Assembly (NCBI GenBank): GCA_036493895.1
Contig: DASXOZ010000013.1
Location: 124,001-188,000, forward strand
Direction of reading: 5' to 3'
Source of the DNA: Candidatus Binatia bacterium
GTDB taxonomy: Bacteria > Desulfobacterota > Binatia > UBA1149 > CAITLU01
DNA length: 64,000 bases
Part shown: positions 40,566-49,182 of the stretch, piece by piece
Numbering within the stretch: position 1 is the stretch's first letter
How the letters are laid out: each line of letters begins with the position of its first letter
Notes under the pieces: model-generated
What the model was told of the DNA's origin: nothing
Databases searched by the model: none
What the model saw: the letters and a program-made list of their open reading frames with translations, nothing else
Program-made: the position numbers and the translations under genes

Positions 40566-42017
40566 TCAGCGCCTGAGGCGGTAGACGCGCAGCGGCTTTC
40601 TCGTATGCGGATACAGCCGCACGACGCGAAGATCGTAACGCGCGGCTGCCCACTTCTCGAAAAGAACGCGCTGCGGCCCGGCCCAAAGCCTCGCGACCAG
40701 GATCAACGCGGGTTTGTCCCGGTCGAGGTCGTCGAGGATTCCCTGGAATCCGTTCTCGTGGTGGTCCGAGGCGAAGTCGTCGACGCCGAACCAGAGGTAA
40801 GGCCATTTCCATCCATTGCGGCGCCCAGTGTGGATGAAGAACTCCGGCACGCTGACGGCGACGACGGAGTCGGCTGGTGTCAGGCCGTCGGCAAGGGAGC
40901 GGAACTGGACCCTCTGGGTCGCGAAATCCACCGGCGGATGGAAGGTCGGGCGGTCATTCGGGATCGTCGCCAGCACCAGCACGATCACGGCAATCGAGGT
41001 CGCGGCAGCCGGCACGAGCAGAGTCGACAGCAAGGCGAAGAGCCCCGCTCCGAGCAGCGCCGCCACCATCGGCGCGAACAGCATTGCATCGGGCCAGGAC
41101 TGGTAGCTGACGAACGTCATCGCGAGATAGATCGCCGCGCTGACGCTCATCGACAGTGGAAAACGCCACTGCGTCGCTTCGTCGCGCCGCAACGAGCGCA
41201 GCGCAAAGCCGGCGAGCGCTGCCGGTGCGAGCAGCAGCTCGACGTCGTTCCAGATTCCCGCCGTACGCACGAGGGCACGCACGGTGCCGAACACGGGCCG
41301 CGCCTTCTCGTGGATGTACGTGAAGTTGAACATCACCGCCTGCTCGAAGAAGTCGCGCAGCGCGCCGTGCGCCGCCAGCCACGACAGCAGCAGGACCGAA
41401 GGCAGCAGCGAGGTGGCGCCGATCGCGATCCAGCGAAGCAGTCCGCGCTCGCCGCCGCGAAGCAGCGACACCCACGCGCCGACGAGGAACGCGAGGCCGG
41501 GCTGCCAGCAGAGCACCGAGCAGCCGCCCCATAGCGACGCTGCCAGCGCCGACCCGTTTTCGGCAGCGAGCATCGATGCCAGCCCGAACACGATCGTGAC
41601 GATCTTCGGCAGGCAGCCCTGCAGCGCTGCGATGACCCACTCGTTGAACGTCAGCAGTGCCACCGCGCTGGCAAGAGCGGCGCCGCGCGGCATCGACTTG
41701 CGGCACAATCGATACAGAAGCACAGGGCCGAGCGCGCCGAGTGCAAGGAATAGTGCATGCGCCGCCAGGACCGGCTCGATCCCGAGAAGCGAGCCAGCCA
41801 TCGCGCCGGCCGCGCCGACAAAAGCGCCCCCGGGGGTCTTGTGAAGGAAGATGTCGCGATACGGGACCAGGCCCTGCGCGACCTGCAGGGCCATGTAGTC
41901 CCAGGTAGCCGCATCGAGCAGCACCGGCCGCGTCCACGGCGAGAACGCGGCAAAATAGGCGCAACCGGCGACGAAAATCGCGGCAGACAGGAAAAAATCA
42001 GTGCGGCGCGACGGCAA
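40566..42017 (-). CDS. GT-C type membrane glycosyltransferase (family 39-like)
   Basis: A 483-residue polytopic protein with about ten hydrophobic helices and a hydrophilic C-terminal domain. An N-terminal loop with LDAATWDYMALQVAQGLVPY, then RDIFLHKTPGGAF, resembles the Asp-containing first loop of GT39/ArnT-like enzymes, which use polyprenyl-phosphate sugars. TTG 42017 is the only reasonable start. Acceptor and sugar are unknown. A tandem repeat lies in the divergent region between it and coaE. Confidence 0.8.
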   Translation of the reverse strand: MPSRRTDFFLSAAIFVAGCAYFAAFSPWTRPVLLDAATWDYMALQVAQGLVPYRDIFLHKTPGGAFVGAAGAMAGSLLGIEPVLAAHALFLALGALGPVLLYRLCRKSMPRGAALASAVALLTFNEWVIAALQGCLPKIVTIVFGLASMLAAENGSALAASLWGGCSVLCWQPGLAFLVGAWVSLLRGGERGLLRWIAIGATSLLPSVLLLSWLAAHGALRDFFEQAVMFNFTYIHEKARPVFGTVRALVRTAGIWNDVELLLAPAALAGFALRSLRRDEATQWRFPLSMSVSAAIYLAMTFVSYQSWPDAMLFAPMVAALLGAGLFALLSTLLVPAAATSIAVIVLVLATIPNDRPTFHPPVDFATQRVQFRSLADGLTPADSVVAVSVPEFFIHTGRRNGWKWPYLWFGVDDFASDHHENGFQGILDDLDRDKPALILVARLWAGPQRVLFEKWAAARYDLRVVRLYPHTRKPLRVYRLRR

Positions 42018-42092
42018 GAGCGATTCCGCGTGGCGAGCCGGGTCGGACGCTCCGGAGGCCGGCGCCGAGCATGCCGCCGCCGCGCCGCCGGC

Positions 42093-42190
42093 GAAAGCGC
42101 GCCGGCACCGAAAACGCGCCGCCGGCGGCGCGGAAAGCGCGCCGGCGGCGTCACCGAAAGCGCGCCGGCGGCGCGACGGAAAGCCCGCCG
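42093..42190. repeat. 23-bp GC-rich tandem repeat
   Basis: Units beginning GAAAGCGCGCC or GAAAACGCGCC recur at 42110, 42133 and 42156 (23 bp each), with partial copies at 42093 and 42179. Each contains a GCCGGCGGC-type inverted core. The array fills the gap between the divergent glycosyltransferase gene and coaE and codes for nothing recognisable. Confidence 0.85.
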
Positions 42191-42238
42191 TGGCCCTGAC
42201 GTTGCCCGCGTCGGACTAACGTCTAGAATCCGCCGGCC

Positions 42239-42856
42239 ATGGCAATCATCCTCGGCCTGACCGGCGGCATCGGCTCGGGAAAATCCACGGTGGCGGAGAT
42301 GCTGGCCGAGCGCGGCGCGCACGTGGTCGATGCGGACCGGGTAGCGCACGAAGTGTACGCGCCCGCCACGCTCGGGTTCGAGCGCATCGTCGAGCGTTTC
42401 GGCGAAGAGGTGGTCGGTGACGACGGCAACATCGACCGCCCGAGGCTCGGTGCCATCGTGTTCCGCGACTCCGAGGCGCTGGCCGACCTCAACCGCATCG
42501 TCCATCCGCTGGTGCGAGCCGAAGTTGCTTCCCGGGTCGGTGCGATCGTCGCCGACGATCCGGACGCCGTGATCGTCATCGAGGCGGCGCTGATGACCGA
42601 AACCGGATGGAGCGGAGGAGCCGGCCGCCTGTGGACGGTGATTTCCGATCCGGATGTCGTCATCGATCGGCTGGTTGCCATGCGGGACATGGAACCGGAA
42701 GAAATCGAACGTCGTGTCGGAGCCCAGGCCGACAACGACGCGAGGCGGCGCAGCGCGACCAGGGTGATCGAGAACAACGGCAGCCTGCTCGACCTCGAGG
42801 CCGAAGTGCAGGCGGCGTGGGCCGAGCTTCACGAAGAGCTCGGCAATGCGCGCTGA
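42239..42856 (+). CDS. coaE: dephospho-CoA kinase
   Basis: A 205-residue kinase for the last step of CoA synthesis. P-loop LGLTGGIGSGKSTVAEMLAE is near the N-terminus, with VVDADRVAHEVYAP, then LNRIVHPLVRAEV and IVIEAALMTETG. RDMEPEEIERRVGAQADNDA is the lid region. Length is normal. It is followed 21 bases later by the acyl-CoA synthetase gene. Confidence 0.95.
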   Translation: MAIILGLTGGIGSGKSTVAEMLAERGAHVVDADRVAHEVYAPATLGFERIVERFGEEVVGDDGNIDRPRLGAIVFRDSEALADLNRIVHPLVRAEVASRVGAIVADDPDAVIVIEAALMTETGWSGGAGRLWTVISDPDVVIDRLVAMRDMEPEEIERRVGAQADNDARRRSATRVIENNGSLLDLEAEVQAAWAELHEELGNAR

Positions 42857-42877
42857 CGCGCGTCCCTGGAAAACAGC

Positions 42878-44440
42878 GTGTCGTCCGTCGTCGGCGTCAT
42901 CCACGAGCTTTGCGCGCGCCATGCACCGCGCACGGCGCTGGTCGATCTGGCATGGGACGACACCGGCGGGCAGTGGCAGCGCGGCGCATCGATCACCTAT
43001 GGTGCGCTTCACGAGAATACACTGAGGCTGGCGGATGCGCTGGCGCAGCGATCGGTCGGCGCCGGCCGGCGCGTTGCGGTACTGCTCGACAACAGCGTCG
43101 AGCTCGTCGTCAGCGAGTGGGCTTGCCTGGTATCGGGCCTGGTCTGGGTAGCGCTGAACGTCCGCTCGTCGGCCGCCGAGCATGCGGCCATTTTGCGCGA
43201 CTGCTCTCCGTCGGTCGTCATCGTCGCGCCGCGCTACCGCGATCGCATCGATCCCGGCGCGCTGCCCGCGGCATGCGTGGTCGTTGAAACCGGCGGCGCC
43301 GGCGACTGGCAGACGCTGCTCGCTTCGGGCCGGCCTCAGCTTCCGCCTCACGAGCCCGCCGAAGACGACCCGGTTCGCCTCCGCTACACGTCCGGCACCG
43401 CAGGGCTTCCGAAAGGCGCGGTGCTGCCGCGGCGCTGCTACGACGCGTCGGTCGAAGTGGTCGGCGACGTGATCGGCCCGCTTCGCCCCGACGACGTGTT
43501 GGCGCAGGTTGCGCCGATGACGCACGCGGCCGGCGCGATGTGGCTGCCGCACGCAGTGGCAGGCGCCACGGCGCTGCTGGCCGATCGCTTCGACGCGAAC
43601 GCGCTCGCGGGCCTGGTGCGCCGCGAGCGGGTGACGTCGATGTTCCTCGTTCCGACGATGCTGGTTCGCTTCCTCGAGGCGATCGGTGCGTCACCGCCGC
43701 CGCAGACTCTTCGCAGCATCGTCTACGGAGGCGCCGCGATGCCGGTGGATCGCCTGGAGCGCGGGCTCGAGCTGCTCGGCCCCGTATTCGTGCAGATCTA
43801 CGGGCTCACCGAATCGAACTGGCCGGTGACGGCGCTGCGGCGCGAAGAGCATCTGGCCGGTCCAGATCCCGCGGCGCGGCGGCGGCGCCTCGCCAGCTGC
43901 GGCCGCGCCACCGCAGTCGGCGAGGTGCGCATCGTCGGCGACGACGGCACAGGCGCGCTGCCGGGCTGCCCCGGCGAAATGCTCGTGCGCGGCCGCAACA
44001 CGATGCTCGGCTACTGGGGCAGGCAGCGAGGCGACGCCAAGGGCCTGGACGCCGACGGCTGGATGCACACCGGCGACGTCGCGGTGCGCGACGACGAAGG
44101 GTTCGTGACCATCGTCGACCGCCTGCACGACATGATCGTCAGCGGAGGATTCAACGTCTATCCGCGCGAGGTCGAAGACGCGTTGTCGAGCCATCCGTCG
44201 GTGCTCGAGGCGGCGGTGGTGGGGCGGCCCGATCCGGAATGGGGAGAGACAGTGCACGCGGTCGTCGTGCTCCGCGACGGCGCGAAACCCGACGAAGCTG
44301 CGCTCGCAAGGCACGTGGCCTCCAGGACGGCGCCGTTCAAGAAGCCGCGCAGCTTCGAGTTCGTCTCCGAGCTGCCGAAGAACGCCGCGGGAAAAGTGCT
44401 GAGGCGGGCCCTCAAAACGACGGCGCCCCCGGCCGTCTGA
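42878..44440 (+). CDS. AMP-forming acyl-CoA synthetase/ligase
   Basis: A 520-residue class I adenylate-forming enzyme. P-loop-like motif LRYTSGTAGLPKGAVLPRRC is at about 168-187, then VQIYGLTESNWP, GWMHTGDVAVRDDEGF (GD motif), DMIVSGGFNVYPREVEDAL (hinge) and ELPKNAAGKVLRRAL (catalytic Lys). It activates a carboxylic acid as acyl-AMP and then acyl-CoA; the substrate is unknown, as the binding pocket cannot be read by eye. GTG start. The TGA stop is inside the loop of an 11-bp hairpin. Confidence 0.9.
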   Translation: MSSVVGVIHELCARHAPRTALVDLAWDDTGGQWQRGASITYGALHENTLRLADALAQRSVGAGRRVAVLLDNSVELVVSEWACLVSGLVWVALNVRSSAAEHAAILRDCSPSVVIVAPRYRDRIDPGALPAACVVVETGGAGDWQTLLASGRPQLPPHEPAEDDPVRLRYTSGTAGLPKGAVLPRRCYDASVEVVGDVIGPLRPDDVLAQVAPMTHAAGAMWLPHAVAGATALLADRFDANALAGLVRRERVTSMFLVPTMLVRFLEAIGASPPPQTLRSIVYGGAAMPVDRLERGLELLGPVFVQIYGLTESNWPVTALRREEHLAGPDPAARRRRLASCGRATAVGEVRIVGDDGTGALPGCPGEMLVRGRNTMLGYWGRQRGDAKGLDADGWMHTGDVAVRDDEGFVTIVDRLHDMIVSGGFNVYPREVEDALSSHPSVLEAAVVGRPDPEWGETVHAVVVLRDGAKPDEAALARHVASRTAPFKKPRSFEFVSELPKNAAGKVLRRALKTTAPPAV

Positions 44441-44451
44441 CCGGGGGCGCC
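44422..44451 (+). terminator. hairpin spanning the synthetase stop codon
   Basis: GGCGCCCCCGG and CCGGGGGCGCC form a perfect 11-bp stem. The 8-base loop CCGTCTGA contains the stop. There is no U-tract, so it could be a termination, attenuation or mRNA-stability element. Confidence 0.5.
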
Positions 44452-44456
44452 GCTGC

Positions 44457-44474
44457 GCTGCCCCAAAGGGCAGC
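44457..44474. terminator. short hairpin between convergent genes
   Basis: GCTGCCC-CAAA-GGGCAGC forms a 7-bp stem with a 4-base loop in the gap between the synthetase and the convergent secreted hydrolase. It has no T-run but suits convergent transcription ends. Confidence 0.45.
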
Positions 44475-44482
44475 CAATCGCG

Positions 44483-46120
44483 TTACTCGGTCGCTGCGGC
44501 CGGCCAGTCCAGACGCCCAGGGATGCGGTCCTTCAGCTTGCCCGGCGCGTAGCCGTCGTTGAAGTTGCAGGCTCCGCTGTCGGCGGCGCAGGTGTCGCCA
44601 GCGCAATCGGTGTCGGCGGTGCAGAAGCGGCCGAGGTTGGCGCCCGCCTGGCAGGTCTTGAGGGACTCGCACTCGGTACGCACGTCGATGTTGCTGGGCT
44701 GGGTGCCGGCAGGGCCAGCGACCGGTCCAAGCCACTGGAAGAACTTGTCGAACACTGCCTTGGTCTCCTCGGCGGTGAAGACGCAGTGTCCGAACGTGTC
44801 GATCCAGGTCTGCGTGAAGGCCTTGCCTCCGTCCGTCAGCGCGGTGTCGAATACGTGCGGGAACTCGGGGATCACGAGCCAGTCGTTGTCGCCGGCGATC
44901 GACAGGATCGGGTAGGAGACTTTCGCGCCCTTGCCCTTGGTGAAGACGGGATTGCTGTACTTGGCCAGCTGCTTTCGTCCCTTCCCCTGGGTCAGGCGCT
45001 GCACGCCGCCGCTGCAGGTGTTGCCCGCGCCGCAGTCGGAATCGAGACGGCAGTTGATCGTCGCGTCGTTGCTGCAGACCCGCGGCATGTTGTACTGCTG
45101 CGCGAGCATGTCGTCGTTGCCGATCGTCGAGTAATCGAGGCCCGCGTTGAAACCGATGCGGTTTCCCTTGAGGCGGTCCGGATCGAGGACGAAGTCGCCG
45201 AGCCCGATCGTCGCAAAGCCCAGCGCCGACTCGAGCTTCGTGTCGCCGGTGACTCCGCCGGTGTTGAAGTTCGTCATCGCGATGAACTGATTCATGTTCT
45301 GCGCCTGCTGCGCAGCGATCGTCGGATTACTGGAGGCCGCGAGGTTGCCGAAGCAGTTGTTGACTCTCAGCCCCACGGTGTTCGCGTCGGAGTCCGAGTT
45401 GCTCGAAGTGGCCTCGCCGACGTCGGGGGCGGACGCGAAGCGCGGCGACTTCGGCGCCGGGTCGGTTGCCGGCTGGTCGTCGCAGATGAAGTCGTAGATG
45501 AGGCGCACGTCCTGGGCGAGGTCCCAGGTCGGAAGTCCGCCGCCTTCGGCCGGGCACATCGGCACGGCGCCGTCGATCTTCAGCTTGAGGATCGCATCGG
45601 CGGTAACCGCACCACCGAGGGAGTGACCGGTGATGATCACGCGCTTCAGCTGGCTGCCGAAGGTCGGGTCTTTCTTGACGAAGGAGATGAGGTCCTTGAT
45701 GTCCTTCGCCGATCCGAACACCGCCCAGCCGGTCTGGTGGTAGGTGCTGGCCGCGATGGCCTTGTGCATCGGCAGCAGGATCTGGTCGAGGCCGCCGTAG
45801 GTGATCTGGTTGCAGTAGTTCCCGGGGCAGTCGGAGTCCGCCTGGCAGGCCGCCCCACCGATGGCGCACGTCTGGTGACCACGGATGTGCTGCGGGTTGA
45901 GATCGAAGCCGTGGTTGTAGATCACGAGATCGCCGTCCCAGTTGGACGGGAACGTGACCCGGACGTATCCGCCGCTCCTGAGCGGCGTCGTCGGCGCGAT
46001 CTGCGTGCAGTCGTAGCCGTCGGCCGTGTGGTTGGCGGGACAGGTCGGGAATGCGAGAGCGCCCACGGGCGCGGACGCCAGTGCGATCACGCCCGCCATG
46101 GCGAGCAGTCGAAGCTTCAT
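44483..46120 (-). CDS. secreted alpha/beta hydrolase with Cys-rich modules
   Basis: A 545-residue exported protein. ATG 46120 has an excellent ribosome site (CGGAGGAGGAAC) and a signal peptide (LRLLAMAGVIALASAPVGAL). The alpha/beta-hydrolase fold is marked by VRVTFPSNWDGDLVIYNHG and RVIITGHSLGGAVTAD (nucleophile elbow GHSLG), with a likely His in FGHCVF near the end. Three Cys-rich segments of the DSDC type interrupt it (about residues 75-95, 335-355 and 495-520). Such modules recur in secreted proteins of several deltaproteobacterial lineages. Substrate unknown. Confidence 0.85.
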   Translation of the reverse strand: MKLRLLAMAGVIALASAPVGALAFPTCPANHTADGYDCTQIAPTTPLRSGGYVRVTFPSNWDGDLVIYNHGFDLNPQHIRGHQTCAIGGAACQADSDCPGNYCNQITYGGLDQILLPMHKAIAASTYHQTGWAVFGSAKDIKDLISFVKKDPTFGSQLKRVIITGHSLGGAVTADAILKLKIDGAVPMCPAEGGGLPTWDLAQDVRLIYDFICDDQPATDPAPKSPRFASAPDVGEATSSNSDSDANTVGLRVNNCFGNLAASSNPTIAAQQAQNMNQFIAMTNFNTGGVTGDTKLESALGFATIGLGDFVLDPDRLKGNRIGFNAGLDYSTIGNDDMLAQQYNMPRVCSNDATINCRLDSDCGAGNTCSGGVQRLTQGKGRKQLAKYSNPVFTKGKGAKVSYPILSIAGDNDWLVIPEFPHVFDTALTDGGKAFTQTWIDTFGHCVFTAEETKAVFDKFFQWLGPVAGPAGTQPSNIDVRTECESLKTCQAGANLGRFCTADTDCAGDTCAADSGACNFNDGYAPGKLKDRIPGRLDWPAAATE

Positions 46121-46224
46121 GATGTTCCTCCTCCGAAGCGGTGGTCTGACCGGTTCGCGTAACACGCGCCGAAGGCGTGCGTCAATGCGGTTTTTCGAGC
46201 GTCCGGGCCGCTGGAACCTGTCTT

Positions 46225-46842
46225 CTACTGCGGCGCCGCCGCAGAGTCACCCTTGCGGATCCTCAGGCCGTTTGCCGCGCGACCAAGGACCAGCCCCGGC
46301 TCGGCTTCACGGGCCTTTCCCTCTGCCTTCCAGGCCTCCCCGGGATCGACCTTGAGGTAGTAGGCATTGGCCAGCGCGATCCAGCGGTCGGCATTGCCCG
46401 GCTCGAGGTCGGCGGCCGCACGCAACTCTCTGATGGCCCCGTCGAAGTCGGTAAGTTTCTCGAGGAGGTCGCCGTAGTCCCCATGGTTGCGGGCACTCGG
46501 GTCGGCCGCCGTGGCCGCTTTCATCTTCTCGAGTCCCTGCGCGAGGTCGCCGTTGGCGATGGCCGCGTCCGCCTGCTGGCGAAGAAGCACGCTGTCGACG
46601 GGCTCCCGCCCGGCGCCGTCGTGCGGCCTGGGAGCGGCGGGCGACGAAGGCGCGGCAGCGTGTGCGGTCGCGTCCTGGCGGGAGCTCTGCTGGATGGGCG
46701 GCGCGTCACCGGCTGGCGCGTCGCACGAACCGCCGCCGCAGGATGTCCGCGGCTGTTCTGCCGCGGTGCGCGGGCCCAGCAGCCAGGCCCCCGCCGCCAC
46801 CGAAGCGACGAACACGATGGCGAGCGCCGTGCCGGTCTTCAT
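46225..46842 (-). CDS. TPR-repeat protein with N-terminal membrane anchor
   Basis: A 205-residue protein. It has an N-terminal hydrophobic anchor (GTALAIVFVASVAAGAWLLG), a Cys-containing, Ser/Ala/Pro-rich linker (TSCGGGSC) and a C-terminal TPR block (QQADAAIANGDLAQGLEKMK, NHGDYGDLLEKLTDFDGAIR, LEPGNADRWIALANAYYLK). TPRs mediate protein contacts; the partner is unknown. The ATG overlaps the ddl stop by 4 bases. Confidence 0.8.
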   Translation of the reverse strand: MKTGTALAIVFVASVAAGAWLLGPRTAAEQPRTSCGGGSCDAPAGDAPPIQQSSRQDATAHAAAPSSPAAPRPHDGAGREPVDSVLLRQQADAAIANGDLAQGLEKMKAATAADPSARNHGDYGDLLEKLTDFDGAIRELRAAADLEPGNADRWIALANAYYLKVDPGEAWKAEGKAREAEPGLVLGRAANGLRIRKGDSAAAPQ

Positions 46843-47924
46843 CTGCGCGCCAGCGCGAGCTCGAGAAGCCGGTCGACCAGCTGCGGAGCGGGAAGTCCCG
46901 CTGCGGCCCACAGTCGGGGATACATGCTGATCGACGTGAACCCGGGAATCGTGTTGATCTCGTTCAGCAGCACCTGGCCCGTCTTCTTCTCGAGGAAGAA
47001 ATCGATGCGAGCCATGCCGCGGCCGCCGATCAGCTCCCACGCAGCGAACGCGACCTCGTGCAGCCGCGAGAGCGCGTCGGACGGGATTTCGGTCGGAGCG
47101 CGCAGGCCGGCGCTGGTATCGACGTATTTGCTGTCGAAGTCGTAGATGCCGTCCGCCGGCAGGATTTCGCCGACCGGCGACAGTTCTCCAGGCTTGCTTC
47201 CGAGGATGCCGATCTCGATCTCGCGCGCTTCGCAGCCGCGCTCGACGAGCACGCGATCGTCGTGGCGACGGGCTTCGGCAAGCGCGGGCCCGAGCTCGGA
47301 AAGGTCGCGCACGCGCGAGACCCCGACCGAAGAGCCGAGATTGGCGGGCTTGACGTAACAGGGATAGCCGAACGCGCCCCGCACCTTGCGGTCGATGGCA
47401 TCGCCGTCGCCGTCGCCGGCGGAGAAGAACTCGACCTGCGGGATGCCGGCGCCGGCGCAGAGCATTTTCATCGCCAGCTTGTCCATCGCGATCGCGCTCG
47501 CCGCCGGCCCGGCTCCGACGTACGGAACGCGGACGAGCTCGAGCAGGCCCTGCACGGTTCCGTCTTCTCCGTTGGGGCCGTGCAGGATCGGGAACACGAC
47601 GTCGACGGGATCGGCGGCGGCGCCGAGGGCCGCTTCGTCGACCGACACGAGGCGCGTTGCAGCCCCCGTCCATACGAGCGCAACCGTCGCGGCGCCGGCG
47701 GCATCGAGCTCGAGGATCGCGCTGCGCGCTCTTTCGAGCTGCGCCTCGAAGCCGGCGCCTACGGTCCACAACCCCTGGCGAGTGATGCCGACGAGAGTGA
47801 CGCGATGGCCAGCCTCGCGAAGCGCCGACAGCACCGTTGCGCCAGATCGCAGGGAGATCGGATGCTCGGCCGAGCGTCCTCCGACCAGCAGCAGAACGTG
47901 CAGAGCCTTCCGTGTCCCTCTCAT
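46839..47924 (-). CDS. ddl: D-alanine-D-alanine ligase
   Basis: A 361-residue ATP-grasp ligase making the D-Ala-D-Ala of peptidoglycan precursors. N-terminal motif VGGRSAEHPISLRSGATVLS, then LHGPNGEDGTVQGLLELV, KPANLGSSVGVSRV, VLLNEINTIPGFTSISMYPR (signature) and the usual C-terminus. Length is normal. It is cotranscribed with the TPR gene (4-base overlap) and diverges from the LysR regulator. Confidence 0.95.
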   Translation of the reverse strand: MRGTRKALHVLLLVGGRSAEHPISLRSGATVLSALREAGHRVTLVGITRQGLWTVGAGFEAQLERARSAILELDAAGAATVALVWTGAATRLVSVDEAALGAAADPVDVVFPILHGPNGEDGTVQGLLELVRVPYVGAGPAASAIAMDKLAMKMLCAGAGIPQVEFFSAGDGDGDAIDRKVRGAFGYPCYVKPANLGSSVGVSRVRDLSELGPALAEARRHDDRVLVERGCEAREIEIGILGSKPGELSPVGEILPADGIYDFDSKYVDTSAGLRAPTEIPSDALSRLHEVAFAAWELIGGRGMARIDFFLEKKTGQVLLNEINTIPGFTSISMYPRLWAAAGLPAPQLVDRLLELALARR

Positions 47925-48165
47925 CCCCTCACCGCCCTCAATGACCGGAAAAACCGAAGAAGTTCGGAATCACCCTGTTTAGCATGGGAACCGCGCCGGG
48001 TAACCCGAGCGGGTTGCGGCGGCGTTGGGCGAGGACGGCCGCTGCACGGTTGTAAGGTTTCATGGAGCCTCGGGGCGCAATTCCGAGTGGCTCGCAGCGT
48101 ACCCGCCCGGGCGCTTGGCTGGCCCGAGGACCGCCGGTATAAGCAGAAACGAAGCAAATCCCTTC

Positions 48166-48183
48166 TTACGTTAAGGTCCGTAA
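48166..48183 (+). promoter_or_regulatory. possible LysR-type operator
   Basis: TTACG-TTAAGGTC-CGTAA is an 18-bp inverted repeat ending 20 bases before the chosen start of the LysR gene. Spacing is compatible with a T-N11-A type box, but the arms are short. It may be an autoregulatory site for the downstream regulator. Confidence 0.35.
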
Positions 48184-48203
48184 TGGACCGGAGCCGCCCC
48201 CCG

Positions 48204-49112
48204 ATGCACATCGAAACCCTCAAGATCTTCTGCGACGTCGTCGAGAACCAGAGCTTCTCGCTGGCGGCGTCCCAGAACTTCATCACGCAGTCGGCGGTCA
48301 GCCAGCAGATCCGCGGGCTCGAGGAGCGCTACGGCAAGCGGCTGCTCGAGCGCAAGCGCGGCAGCGTGCGCCCGACGGCGGCCGGCGAGATCCTGCACCG
48401 TTCCTGCCGTGAGATCCTCCACAGCTTCAACGAGATGGAAGCCCAGCTCCAGGGCCTGAGCAACGTCGTCACCGGCAGCATCCGCGTCGGTACCGTGCAC
48501 AGCATCGGGCTGTACGAGCTGTCCGAGCCGCTCAAGCACTACTTCGCCGATTTCCCGCACGTCAACGTCTACCTCGAGTACGACCGCGCCAGCCACGTCT
48601 ACGAGCAGGTGCTGCGCGGCAACGTCGACCTCGGCATCGTCGCGTATCCGACGGCACGCGCGCAGATCACCGTGCTCGATTTCCGCACCGACCGCCTCGT
48701 GATCGTCTGCTCTCCCGATCATCCGCTCGCCGACAAGCAGAAGATCTCCGTCACCGACCTCGACGGCGAAAAAGTCGTCGGCTTCGAAAAGGGCATCCCG
48801 ACGCGCCTGGCGCTGGACCGGCTGTTCAGTGAGAAGCAGGTGGTGGTCCAGTATGTCGCCGAGCTCGACAACATCGAGATGGTCAAGCGCCTCGTCGAAG
48901 TCGGCGCCGGCCTTGCGATCATTCCGGACAAGGCGTGTGCCCACGAGATCCAGGCCGGCACGCTGGTGAGGGTCGAGCTGAACGACCGCGGCATCACCAG
49001 GCCGATCGGCATCATCTACCGCACCGGCAAGCACTTCAGTCCGGCGGTGGAGCGGTTCGTCGAATACCTGCAGTCCGACTCGAAGCGAGGCGGCGCGCGC
49101 GCCGCGGGCTAG
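48204..49112 (+). CDS. LysR-family transcriptional regulator
   Basis: A 302-residue regulator. The winged HTH begins MHIETLKIFCDVVENQSFSL and contains NFITQSAVSQQIRGLEERYG; the substrate-binding domain follows (VTGSIRVGTVHSIGLYELSE, VNVYLEYDRASHVYEQVLRG, MVKRLVEVGAGLAIIPD). It resembles CbbR/CysB-like members, but the inducer is unknown. ATG 48204 fits the family N-terminus better than ATG 48183. The 279 bases upstream (47925-48203) separate it from ddl and hold the probable divergent promoters. The open frame far upstream is antisense to ddl and is not coding. Confidence 0.92.
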   Translation: MHIETLKIFCDVVENQSFSLAASQNFITQSAVSQQIRGLEERYGKRLLERKRGSVRPTAAGEILHRSCREILHSFNEMEAQLQGLSNVVTGSIRVGTVHSIGLYELSEPLKHYFADFPHVNVYLEYDRASHVYEQVLRGNVDLGIVAYPTARAQITVLDFRTDRLVIVCSPDHPLADKQKISVTDLDGEKVVGFEKGIPTRLALDRLFSEKQVVVQYVAELDNIEMVKRLVEVGAGLAIIPDKACAHEIQAGTLVRVELNDRGITRPIGIIYRTGKHFSPAVERFVEYLQSDSKRGGARAAG

Positions 49113-49182
49113 TAGGGTCAGGCACCAGCGCGCATCGACCGGGCGCAGTCGCCGAGATGATGCGCGCTGGTGCCTGACCCTA
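49113..49182. repeat. 24-bp perfect inverted repeat between convergent genes
   Basis: The left arm (49113-49136, starting TAGGGTCAGGCACCAGCG) and the right arm (49159-49182) are perfect reverse complements around 22 bases. The element fills the whole gap between the LysR stop and the LLM gene stop. It may be a bidirectional terminator or a REP/MITE-like element. Confidence 0.9.

Noticed and set aside
46662..48203. long frame leading into the LysR gene
   Set aside because: Antisense to ddl with no similarity; the LysR protein begins at ATG 48204.
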